Below are positions 28,298 to 36,900 of a stretch of 64,000 nucleotides of DNA, piece by piece. The position numbers and the translations under genes were made by a program. Position 1 is the stretch's first letter. Each line of letters opens with the position of its first letter. The DNA comes from Taibaiella soli (GTDB lineage: Bacteria > Bacteroidota > Bacteroidia > Chitinophagales > Chitinophagaceae): assembly GCF_003236175.1 (NCBI RefSeq), contig NZ_QKTW01000002.1, positions 233,021-297,020 of the forward strand, read 5' to 3'. The notes under the pieces are model-generated. The model did not search any database. It was not told the DNA's origin and saw nothing but the letters and a program-made list of their open reading frames with translations.

Positions 28298-28339
28298 AAT
28301 ACTCACCACAATATTATAAATCATTTTTCTGTTTTCAAT
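28298..28339 (-). promoter_or_regulatory. Promoter and candidate ArsR operator of the arsenic operon
   Basis: On the minus strand ATTG (28336-28339), 19 bases, then TAATATTG (28309-28316) match the Bacteroidota promoter with one change in each box. An interrupted palindrome AATA-N10-TATT (28298-28315) overlaps the -7 box, where a repressor would block transcription. It starts 8 bases upstream of the arsR ATG. Confidence 0.5.
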
Positions 28340-28467
28340 ATTAATTTAACATTAAATTTTACATTCGTTAATCGGCTGAAACCGATAATGGGCGCTGTTA
28401 TCAGTTGGCGTTTCTTTTTATCTTTGGCATGATTTTTATATCACACCGCGATGCAATTTTATGTGCT

Positions 28468-28496
28468 GAAACATTTTGCTGAAGGCAAAATGTTTC
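28468..28496. other. Perfect 12-bp stem-loop
   Basis: GAAACATTTTGC / GCAAAATGTTTC around a five-base TGAAG loop lies between arsR and the PEBP gene. It lacks a T-run on either side, so it is not a standard terminator. A perfect plus-strand -7 box TATCTTTG sits at 28419-28426, about 40 bases before it, with only a weak -33. Confidence 0.5.
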
Positions 28497-28570
28497 TTAA
28501 TCAATATCGGGCTGATGATTCAGCATGAAATTGGGTTATCCGTATTCGTTACCCCTGTACTTTTTTATCC

Positions 28571-29044
28571 TCAGTGGTGGTCATGATGTGGGTTTTGCGA
28601 TGGCCGTTTATACGTGCCCATAATGTTTCCCTGCGCAATAATATGTCCTTCCATTTCCTGCTGCAATGCCGTTTTATCCGCCCCTGCAGGTAGGTCAATA
28701 TCTGTGTCCAACGCGAAAATGTAAAAGAAATACCGGTGCGTGCCGGCTGGTGGGCAAGGCGCATGGTAGCCAGTTTTTCCTGCACTGTTGTTGCCGCTTA
28801 TGCCAGGGTTGCTGTCTTCTTTTATTTCCTTTATGGGATCAATATTCCATTCAATCCAATGGTCAAAAATTCCTTTTGGCGCATCCGGATCTTCTGCAAT
28901 AAGTGCCAATGTTACTGTATTCGCCGGCAGTCCTTCAATTTGTAACGGAGGATTTATTCCATCGCCATCACAAGTGTATCTGGCAGGCATGGGACCTTCA
29001 TTGATGAAGGCTGAACTCGTGATTACTAATGTCTTTGTTTCCAT
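28571..29044 (-). CDS. YbhB/YbcL-family PEBP protein (Raf kinase inhibitor-like)
   Basis: The 157-residue product is a phosphatidylethanolamine-binding-protein homologue of the bacterial YbhB/YbcL type. The conserved pattern is complete: SSAFINEGPMPARYTCDG, PPLQIEGLP, the ligand-site motif DPDAPKGIFDHWIEWNI, GKTGYHAPCPPAGTHRYFFYIFALD. The reading frame is open for 87 codons further upstream, but the ATG at 29044 gives the family N-terminus and the extension has no family match. The C-terminus is histidine-rich (NPHHDHH). Cellular function of these proteins is poorly known. It stands alone. Confidence 0.92.
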   Translation of the reverse strand: METKTLVITSSAFINEGPMPARYTCDGDGINPPLQIEGLPANTVTLALIAEDPDAPKGIFDHWIEWNIDPIKEIKEDSNPGISGNNSAGKTGYHAPCPPAGTHRYFFYIFALDTDIDLPAGADKTALQQEMEGHIIAQGNIMGTYKRPSQNPHHDHH

Positions 29045-29375
29045 TGAAATGATTTTTAAAGAATGAAGCGAAATATTCCAGGCAGGTTGGTATACGAAAT
29101 TACGAATTACAAGGTCTGCGATTTTTTTCTGCTTCCACAAATTCTGTTTTATAGCGAAACGTCCGGATACCGAAAATGCGGAATGCGCTGACAGAAATGG
29201 ATTTAAAAACAGTGCCAATATATCGGCTTCGACGAAATAGTTTTTTCCATCGACGAAATTTGTTTGCAGCATGTCGAAGCATAGGGCGTAGATGTCGAAA
29301 AGCAATGTGGATGGCCTTTTGGGCGATGTAGGTTTGCATCAACAATCAATCAAAAACAAACTAAAAAACACAGTC
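29045..29375. other. Divergent intergenic region between PEBP and small secreted gene
   Basis: Contains a perfect plus-strand -7 box TAGGTTTG (29329-29336) with a weak -33 for the small secreted gene. The minus-strand frame open across it is judged non-coding. No other structure was seen. Confidence 0.4.
29329..29336 (+). promoter_or_regulatory. Candidate -7 promoter element
   Basis: TAGGTTTG is a full TAnnTTTG match. The predicted start (about 29343) leaves an A-rich leader of about 33 bases before the ATG at 29376. The -33 box is only weakly matched. Confidence 0.35.
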
Positions 29376-29684
29376 ATGAAAAACATCGCTTTAAAATTCG
29401 TCCTTGCTCTGGTTATCGTAAGCACAGCTGCTGCTAATAACAACACAGCCCGCGTTGCTACCTTCCAACGCCGTATCGGCAATCTCATCAGTTTTGAACT
29501 TGTTTCAGCTTTGGGATCAGAGGCTAAAATTGAAATCGAAGATCAACTGGGGAACATCGTGACAACCCGGTCTTTTTATAGCAACTCAGTGAATATCCCA
29601 ACAGAAGAATTGAAAACTGGTACTTATAACTATACTATTTTCAATGGCGATAAAGCATCTGGTGGAACATTTAATATTAAATAG
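29376..29684 (+). CDS. Small secreted beta-rich protein
   Basis: The 102-residue product from the ATG at 29376 has a signal peptide ending near TAAA. The mature part resembles the beta-sandwich of a T9SS C-terminal domain (IEIEDQLGNIVTTRSF, TEELKTGTYNYTIFNG, GGTFNIK) but lacks the YPNP opening motif. It could be a free-standing relative of such domains. The frame extends 28 codons further upstream, but this ATG begins a clean signal sequence and follows an A-rich leader. Function is unknown. Confidence 0.72.
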   Translation: MKNIALKFVLALVIVSTAAANNNTARVATFQRRIGNLISFELVSALGSEAKIEIEDQLGNIVTTRSFYSNSVNIPTEELKTGTYNYTIFNGDKASGGTFNIK

Positions 29685-29770
29685 TCGCCGCAAGGGCAGT
29701 CAGAAGGTTTGAGGACAACATATAACGGTTAAAATAATAAATATGTATATTTACGATATATGTTTTTGGG

Positions 29771-30988
29771 ATGAGTGGAAACAAAGCTATTGGTTTCGAT
29801 GTGTTATTTGATAATGCATCTCTGGGAATTCTGGTGGCAAACCATCAGGGAACTATCCTGTTGACCAATCCATTTTTGCTTCGACAGTTTGGTTATGAGG
29901 AAACAGAATTAGTAGGTCAGGAGGTCGGAAAGCTTATCCCTGCTCGTCTTTATGAACAGGCACGACTGGCGAACCGTTATTTTTCTTCAAATGGAAAGCA
30001 GCCAAAAGAAGCGGGCATTGATTTATACGTCAGGCATAAAGATGGGACTGAATTTCCTGTTGAAGTGAGTTTGAGTCATTATGAGGCATCCGGCGACAAG
30101 TATATAATTGCGTACCTCAGCGATATTTCCAGAAGAAAGGAAGTAGAACAGGCGCTCCAACAATTAAATGATGAGCTGGAACAAAAAGTAGAAGACCGTA
30201 CGCAAACCCTTACCGGTGCTGTGGAACAACTGGCTGCGCTGGTTGCCGAAACAGAAGCAAAAGACGCAGATTTGCGCACTGCGCTTGAAAAGGAGAAAGA
30301 ACTCAGTGAGTTGAAATCAAGATTTGTGTCAATGGCTTCACATGAATTCCGGACACCGTTAAGCACAATCTTATCATCCGCTTACCTGATTTCTAAATAC
30401 GAAGAAAAAGAAGATCATTCCAAAAGAGAAAAACATGTACACCGGATCGTGTCCTCTGTAAATATGCTGGCGGATGTGCTGAATGATTTTCTTTCTGTGG
30501 GAAAAATTGAAGAGGGTAAAATACAAGTGCGCTACAGCGTATTCGATATAATAGGGTATCTGACTGAAGTGGTAACGGAAATGAATTGTCTGCTCAAGCC
30601 AGGGCAGGAGATTGTTTACAGCCACCACGGAACACCAGATGTAAGGTTAGATCCTGCATTGACCAAACATATTGTATTGAACCTTTTATCCAATGCAATC
30701 AAATTTTCGCCGGCGCATACAAACATAAAGCTGAATACGGTGTGTAAAGATCAGATGTTTAGTTTATCGGTTACCGATAAAGGAGTCGGCATTCCTGATG
30801 AGGATCAGCAACATTTATTCGGGCGGTTTTTCCGGGGAACTAATGTTACCCATATTTCAGGAACAGGGCTGGGGTTACATATAGTAGGGAAGTATACCGA
30901 ATTGATGAACGGCTCTATCGCTTTCAGCAGTAAAATTAACTGCGGAACCACTTTTAAGTTACAGTTCAATATTTCCGGAAATACTTAA
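29771..30988 (+). CDS. PAS-domain sensor histidine kinase
   Basis: The 405-residue product has no transmembrane segment. A PAS domain (about 8-125, IDLYVRHKDGTEFPVEVSLS) leads through a coiled coil (about 125-185) to the HisKA box MASHEFRTPLST with phospho-acceptor His191. The ATPase domain follows, with NLLSNAIKFS, DKGVGIP and GTGLGLHI. It is a cytosolic sensor. The regulator gene 10 bases downstream is its likely partner. The signal sensed by the PAS domain is not shown; no heme or flavin signature is evident. Confidence 0.94.
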   Translation: MSGNKAIGFDVLFDNASLGILVANHQGTILLTNPFLLRQFGYEETELVGQEVGKLIPARLYEQARLANRYFSSNGKQPKEAGIDLYVRHKDGTEFPVEVSLSHYEASGDKYIIAYLSDISRRKEVEQALQQLNDELEQKVEDRTQTLTGAVEQLAALVAETEAKDADLRTALEKEKELSELKSRFVSMASHEFRTPLSTILSSAYLISKYEEKEDHSKREKHVHRIVSSVNMLADVLNDFLSVGKIEEGKIQVRYSVFDIIGYLTEVVTEMNCLLKPGQEIVYSHHGTPDVRLDPALTKHIVLNLLSNAIKFSPAHTNIKLNTVCKDQMFSLSVTDKGVGIPDEDQQHLFGRFFRGTNVTHISGTGLGLHIVGKYTELMNGSIAFSSKINCGTTFKLQFNISGNT

Positions 30989-30998
30989 AAACCACATC

Positions 30999-32060
30999 AT
31001 GCAGAAAAAAATCCTCCTGATTGAAGACAATGCAGACATAAGGGAAAATATGGCAGAGATTCTAAGCCTTGCAGATTATCAGGTTTTTGCCGTGCAAGAC
31101 GGTAAAGAGGGCATCAGCACTGCGTTGAAAGAAATGCCAGACCTTATTCTTTGTGATATCATGATGCCGGTGCTGGACGGTTATGGGGTATTGCATATGG
31201 TGCAAAAAAATCCTGTGCTGCAAGACACGCCTTTTATATTTCTCACGGCAAGGTCTGAGCGCAATGAAATTCGACGCGGCATGGAACTCGGCGCAGACGA
31301 TTATATCACCAAACCTTTTGACGGAACTGAATTATTAAGCGCAGTAGATATGAGGCTCCGAAAGGCTGACCGGTTAAAACGGCCTGCTACAAGTATTTTA
31401 CAGACGTCAGATGAATCTTGTGCGATATCATCCGGTAAAGATTTGTTGCTTGAGTTGGCAGGATGCGGTAATCTCAACCGTTATAAGAAAAAGCAGATAG
31501 TATATTGGGAAGGCAGTCATCCTACCCGTTTATTTTATGTGCAGAAGGGAAAAGTGAAAACATTCAAGCGGAATAACGACGGTAAAGAGTTTATAACCGG
31601 GTTATTTCGCGATGGAGATTTTGTAGGTTACACGCCTTTGATGGAAGACACGATGTACCGGGAAACTGCGGAAACACTGGAGGATACAGAGCTGGTTGCA
31701 ATTCCCCGGTCGGAATTTGAAATTTTACTGGCAGATAATCCGGCTTTGATGAAACGCTTTGTTTGTATGCTGGCACAAAATATTGATGAAAAAGAAGAGC
31801 AGTTATTGTCAGTCGCTTACAATTCAATGCGAAAGAAAGTTGCGGATACATTGATCATGCTCTGCAATAAATACAATCCCGAAAATAATCCTGATTTCCA
31901 GATAGATCTTTCAAGAGAGAATATGGCAGCAATCGTTGGTGTAGCTAAAGAATCGCTGATACGGATGCTCAGCGAACTGAAAGACGAAAATCTGATTGGC
32001 CTGCAAGGAAGTAAAATTAAAGTGCTCGACTATCTGGCGTTGAAACAGATGTTCAATTAG
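30999..32060 (+). CDS. Response regulator fused to Crp/Fnr-type transcription factor
   Basis: The 353-residue product fuses a receiver domain (about 1-125; acidic pocket IEDN, phospho-acceptor Asp53, LTAR, KPF lysine) to a cyclic-nucleotide-binding-type beta-roll (about 145-265). A Crp-type helix-turn-helix follows (about 295-345, LSRENMAAIVGVAKESLIRMLSELK). Phosphorylation by the upstream kinase would control a Crp-like DNA-binding unit. The beta-roll lacks an evident full cAMP-binding cassette, so it may sense something else or serve as a scaffold. It forms an operon with the kinase. Its stop codon overlaps the end of the convergent coiled-coil gene by 8 bases. Confidence 0.93.
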   Translation: MQKKILLIEDNADIRENMAEILSLADYQVFAVQDGKEGISTALKEMPDLILCDIMMPVLDGYGVLHMVQKNPVLQDTPFIFLTARSERNEIRRGMELGADDYITKPFDGTELLSAVDMRLRKADRLKRPATSILQTSDESCAISSGKDLLLELAGCGNLNRYKKKQIVYWEGSHPTRLFYVQKGKVKTFKRNNDGKEFITGLFRDGDFVGYTPLMEDTMYRETAETLEDTELVAIPRSEFEILLADNPALMKRFVCMLAQNIDEKEEQLLSVAYNSMRKKVADTLIMLCNKYNPENNPDFQIDLSRENMAAIVGVAKESLIRMLSELKDENLIGLQGSKIKVLDYLALKQMFN

Positions 32061-32412
32061 CTGGTTCGTTCGCCAGAAACGATTGGAACGACAGAGTGTT
32101 TTCACTGGCATTGCTTGCCAGTCTCCGTACGTCCGCTTTGAGTCGTGTGCATTGCACTAAGTCTGCATCGGTGGCAATATCCAGTTTTAGTTTTTCTATC
32201 AGAATTCTCGCGTCATGTCTTAACAATGCAATGATCTGATCTTTTTCCAGAAAAGATTGTTGAAACCGTTCTGCTTTTTCAACAAACGCAGCATTTACTT
32301 CACGGCGCACTGCTTCAGACAGTTCTTCCTTTAGTCGGATATTCCGGTTCCCAAGCTCCTCCAATTCGATCTGCGCCTTTCGTACGGCTTCGATATGTTT
32401 AGTTTTTTCCAA
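32053..32412 (-). CDS. Hypothetical coiled-coil protein
   Basis: The 119-residue product is almost entirely helical and charged with heptad-like hydrophobics (IELEELGNRNIRLKEELSEAV, FLEKDQIIALLRHDARILIEKL). It has no signal peptide and no cysteine-rich or enzymatic motif. It converges on the regulator gene and overlaps its last 8 bases. The regular composition supports a real protein, but no family was recognised. Confidence 0.6.
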   Translation of the reverse strand: MEKTKHIEAVRKAQIELEELGNRNIRLKEELSEAVRREVNAAFVEKAERFQQSFLEKDQIIALLRHDARILIEKLKLDIATDADLVQCTRLKADVRRLASNASENTLSFQSFLANEPAN

Positions 32413-33048
32413 TGAGCAATTGTGTTAGGTCGTAAAAAGGATGTTTACCGGGGCAACTACCGGGCAAAAGTAATCTGCCGTTTTCTGGCGTTCAATGATG
32501 TTTGTCAGTCTTGAAAATGACGGTCATTAGTATTGGCTAATCAAAACAAAATCATGCCAGGATTGCCGTTTTGAGTGCGTTGTGTATTGGTGATATACGA
32601 AATTTATTTGCCTGCGGCTTTATTGTATGTTTTTGTTTTGGCTGATTTTTTTTGCCGCGGCGCGATTAGCGGCTGTACGATTCTTGCAGTTATCAGCGAT
32701 GCGCGATTTTCTGATGTTGTTTCTGCCAATGTGATATCGTCGTGAACGGTACTAATGATGTTATTCGGACACTAGCGATTTAATATTTTTAATTATTGCC
32801 GATTGCGGTAGGTTTAACCATCATTGGTTAGTCATTGCATCCATTTTAATGCCAGCGCTGAGGGCAGGGTATTGATGATTGCGTCTGTAACGTTGAATGA
32901 ATTGGGCACTGTTGATTTTAGACTGGCGCAGAATATGCTTCAAGGTGTTTATCCTCTACCGATAAGTGTTAATGAAACTATTTATTTTTTACACGCGAAA
33001 GACTGTTCTGCCGGGCAGTCTTTTTCATTAGAAGCAGTATATTGTTGC
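32413..33048. other. Long intergenic region with palindrome and terminator
   Basis: No confident gene. It contains a perfect dyad TAACCA-TCAT-TGGTTA (32815-32830) just after a near-consensus -7 box TAGGTTTA (32809-32816), and a plus-strand terminator at 32998-33025. Together they outline a possible transcript of about 200 nt. A frame open across it (from a TTG at 32824) has no protein-like character before its last 42 codons. Confidence 0.45.
32998..33025 (+). terminator. Terminator of an unidentified short transcript
   Basis: Stem AAAGACTG / CAGTCTTT with a ten-base loop TTCTGCCGGG, followed by a short T-run. There is no annotated gene immediately upstream, so it may end a small RNA. Confidence 0.55.
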
Positions 33049-33177
33049 ATGGTAAAAATGGTGTTGAATACAATTTTGTTTTTGTCTCAGGATAGCCGGA
33101 CAATCATTTTCGGAATTGGCGCTTTGATTGTTTTAATCACAATATTGGTGTGGATGCGCCGGCAGGGTAAGCGATAG
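33049..33177 (+). CDS. Possible 42-residue single-span membrane protein
   Basis: From the ATG at 33049 a short product has one strong hydrophobic helix (TIIFGIGALIVLITILVWM) followed by a basic tail RRQGKR, which suits an inner-membrane anchor. No clear ribosome site or family is seen. The same frame is open upstream, but that part crosses a terminator. It may not be real. Confidence 0.3.
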   Translation: MVKMVLNTILFLSQDSRTIIFGIGALIVLITILVWMRRQGKR

Positions 33178-33261
33178 TTTGTTGACGGAAGCGACTTTTT
33201 TAACTAATCCCGCACATTCGTTGGCACATCTTTGTTATGCGTTTAGTGAAATGTGTAACTC

Positions 33262-33792
33262 ATGAGAAGGACATTCATTTTTTCTGCTGCATTTCTTTTA
33301 ATGGCCGCAGAGCAGGTACGGGCACAATCTTCGGATATCACAACCAGAAACAGCTGGCTAAAGATCGGCGCTAATGTAGGTGTTCCGGTAGGGAACATCA
33401 GCGATTACAGCAGTTTTACTGCAGGCCTTGAATTAAAAGGTCAGTTCCTCGAAACGCCACACCTCGGTATCGGTTTGACCACAGGTTACAATCATTATTT
33501 TGCCAAGAATGGTTTTCAGGATTTCGGAACCATTCCGTTGGGGGCCTTTATTCGTTATTATCCGCGCAGTAAAGGATTCTTTGCAGGACTGGACCTTGGT
33601 TACAGTTTCGTAACCGGCTATGACGGCGCCACCGGTGGTTTCTATCTGAAACCACAACTCGGTTACCATAACTATAACTGGAATTTCTTCGGTTACTTTA
33701 ACGATGTATTTCGCAGCACCGATGATGGCGGCGATATAGGAAGCGTGGGCGTTGGTGCCACTTACAATATTCGATTTAGAAAACATAAATAG
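33262..33792 (+). CDS. Small outer-membrane beta-barrel protein
   Basis: The 176-residue product has a signal peptide ending in VRAQ. It then shows alternating strands with aromatic belts (WLKIGANVGVPVGNISDY, HLGIGLTTGYNHYF, FFAGLDLGYSFVTGYDG, GSVGVGATYNIRF), the pattern of eight-stranded porin-like barrels common in Bacteroidota. It is a stand-alone gene followed by a terminator. Function is unknown; ligand binding or envelope structure is typical for the class. Confidence 0.8.
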   Translation: MRRTFIFSAAFLLMAAEQVRAQSSDITTRNSWLKIGANVGVPVGNISDYSSFTAGLELKGQFLETPHLGIGLTTGYNHYFAKNGFQDFGTIPLGAFIRYYPRSKGFFAGLDLGYSFVTGYDGATGGFYLKPQLGYHNYNWNFFGYFNDVFRSTDDGGDIGSVGVGATYNIRFRKHK

Positions 33793-33843
33793 CGGAAATG
33801 TGCTATCTCTATTGGGATCTGATTGCGAAACTCAGGAAAATAG

Positions 33844-33880
33844 GAAGAGGTCTCCACAATGGAGACCTCTTTTCTTTATT
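33844..33880 (+). terminator. Terminator after the small barrel gene
   Basis: Perfect stem GAGGTCTCCA / TGGAGACCTC (33847-33869 region) followed by TTTTCTTTATT on the plus strand. It lies between two convergent genes. Confidence 0.8.
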
Positions 33881-33916
33881 ACAAACCAGTCCGATGACCC
33901 GAACCTAAAGCCTACA

Positions 33917-36900
33917 CTATTCTTTTATCAGCTTCTGCACATCTACACTGCCGTTAGCTTTTGTAGTTTTCAACAGATAGATTCCCGTTCCCAATTGGTT
34001 GATGTGAATCATCTGACGATTGACAGATTGCTCCGGCGTGTAGCGATATAATACTTCTCCCGAAAGCGATACAATTTCCAATCTGGTAATGAATGCAGGG
34101 CAAGTAACAGTGATATCTCCCGCTGTTGGATTTGGATAAACAGATACGATATCAGATGCCGCAGCACAATTACTGAGATTCACAGGTGCGATAGCGCTGT
34201 AGCTGATTTTGCCATTTGCTTCCCGGAGCTTGAGGCGATAGTACCAGCGTGCAGCACCAGGATTTGCATCCGTAAAAGTATAAGTTTGTTTACCTGTTTT
34301 TGATTCTAGTGTTGCTACGGTAACAAATTTATTGTCGGCACCGCTGCGTTCCACGTTAAATTGAGTAAGATCATCCGCAACCGCATTCCAGTTCAATACG
34401 GCATCACAGTTTTTAGCATTGGCTCCAAATGAGGTAAGATTTACTGCCAGAGGTGCTATGATGGTTACCAGATAATCTTCAACCTCCCCTTGTGGCGTAG
34501 CACCAAATGGATAAGCAACAGTAGAAGAGTCGCTGGAAAGACGCAAACGCAGGTAGCCACTTGTTGCTGTGAAATTCTGTTTCGGTCCGAAGAATACTAC
34601 ATTGTAAGTAGCATTACCGCTATTGGCCGGAACCAGAATTCTGCCGGATGTTTTTCCTTGTGCATTAAAATTGCCGTTGTTGTCGTAGTCGAGGAAACCA
34701 CTGATGTATGCAGGATTGGCAGTTGTGTTGGTAGCCGTTACCTGAAACATTACAGAATCACTGTTTACGGTTGGTGTGGTAGATACCAGCCCGTCTTCCT
34801 CATTGCCGTCACCATCTGCGTTAGCGCTTGCTTTGGCTGTTGCTTCAGTACCTGGTGCAATAACACCGAGCGAAAGACCTGCAGCCACGGTAGTGCCCGC
34901 TGCGATAGATACGGTGCTGTCACCAAGATCATATCCTAAAGGAGCATCGCCATAATCGAAACTTACACCGGTAATAGGTACCTGACAATTATATGCAGCT
35001 TCACAACCATCGCTCGAAAGCACATGTATTGAAATTGCCGCATAACGGTTGGCAACATCAGTTGGTGTTGGTGTATAGACAGCGGTTGGTACAGCAACAG
35101 AACCAGCGTTGACAATATCGCCAGATGATGCACTCGTTAAGCTAACACTTGTGGCGTTGGTTGTGGTAGCGTTCAGACTGATGGTATTTCCTGCTGCGAT
35201 GGCTGCAGGGCATGTCCAGCTGATGGCAGGCGCAGCATTTACCGTTACGCCTGTTGCATCCTGCACTGTATCAGTGCTGCCGCCTGCATTATATACAGGA
35301 GCAATTCCGTTTACAAAAGAAGCCATGTTGAAGTTCGCGGAACCGGCAGCAATATCTATCTGGAAAGTACTTGTACCAGAAGGCAGTTGTTGCAACGGTA
35401 ATTGTTGCACGCCACTTTTTCCGGAGAGGGCATAACTCACGTTTGGATAAGCTGGATCCAGCAATGCTGGTTGTGCCAGTTGCAAACCATTAGTGAGATT
35501 GTATGGTTCACCTGCAAATGTGGCGCCTGTACCTGTCAGATTCAGATTTTGAATCAGGTTGTAGAACGTGATGCCAGCCGGAGCAGGTTGTGTGTTCGGA
35601 TTGTTGATCGTTACCGTTGCTGTTACATATGTGCCAGGACCTGCGCAAATGCTGGTTGGTGTAATGCTTACACTAGTAGTGATCTTTTGTGGCGTTTGCG
35701 AACAACCCGAAGACGCAGCAATCGTTACATCGTCGCTTGTATGAGCGGCCAGCGAACCATTGTAGCCATAGAGGCCGGTCAATGATCCGACAGTAAAACC
35801 TGTATCTGGAAGAATGAGTGTATTTGGAGTGCCTGTTGTTACAATTACGCTTGCATCAAATGTATTGGCGAGTGTGGGCGCTGCAAGTGTATCCTGCATT
35901 ACATAAGTGTAAGTAACGGTTTGGCCGGGAGCGATGTTTGGCGCTGGTTTGTATGTTATCTGGAATGAAGAAGCAGAATAAGGATTAATAGTGCTTAAAT
36001 TTTTAGGACCATGCCAAAAAAAGGCCATCTCGGCATTGTTAGTCCAGCCAGTTTGGTTTACCAGCTCTTGTGCAATTGAAGTCACGTCGACAGTTTGGAG
36101 TGAGGTATTTTGCGCGCCGGGAACTTGTACCGTTGCGCCTGTGTGATGTGCCGCCCAGGCGTCCCCCGGATGGCTGGCAGCGTTATCCCAAATACCTGCA
36201 TTCGTTATTTTGATCCCGCCAATAATGGATGATACGCCATTGAATGCGCCACCCACTTGCGCTGTCAGTTTCGCCGAGATAATGGTGGCGCCATAAGGTA
36301 CGCCAGATCCTGCACTTGTCGGGGGAAAACTATATACACCATTGGTAATATAGCCCAGTACCCCTCCCGTATAATTAAACGTAGCACCTTCCGCTGATGT
36401 GTAGCCGTTAATGGTGGCGGGGCTAACGAGTGTTCTGGAATAACCATCATAACCTGCCGTGGCTATGTCCGTTCCCGGATTAGCCATGCTGGCGGTTTGT
36501 ACAACGGAAGCATCAATTGCATCATTGGTGCTGCTTATGAGTACAAGATTGGTATCGCCTGTAACCAGTTGCGGTACCACATTATTCGCGACAGCGCTGC
36601 CGGTATTGGTAATCTGTACCTGATACATCACTTTACGATCACAGGTCACCGCTGTTGCTTTATTGGTTACCATCAATTGTGCGCCGGAAGGGCAGCCAGA
36701 GCCAGATGCTACATTGCTGACATTATTATACGGATTCTGTTCCAGCGTATCGATGAGTCGTGATCTCAGATAATAAGGCAATGGTGCAAGTGCATGTCCG
36801 TTGCTGGTATCGAGATTCACTACTGCTACCACATTATTTTGACCTTCAAGGCCCGCATTGGTGAAGGTGTACGATTGGGAACTTCCTGTTGGGATGTTTT

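Noticed and set aside
28468-28496. Terminator for arsR-divergent transcription
   Set aside because: The stem is perfect but no T-run follows on either strand, so it was listed as a stem-loop of unknown role.
28571-29305. Longer PEBP protein with 87 extra N-terminal residues
   Set aside because: The extension has no family match or signal-peptide character, and the ATG at 29044 gives the standard PEBP start.
32824-33177. 117-residue protein running through the terminator
   Set aside because: The first 75 codons cross a good terminator, begin with TTG and show no recognisable pattern; only the last 42 codons look like a membrane segment.
34490-34939. Plus-strand 149-residue frame inside the VWA gene
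   Set aside because: It lies wholly opposite the GEVED-domain coding sequence and has no protein-like features; it is a shadow.
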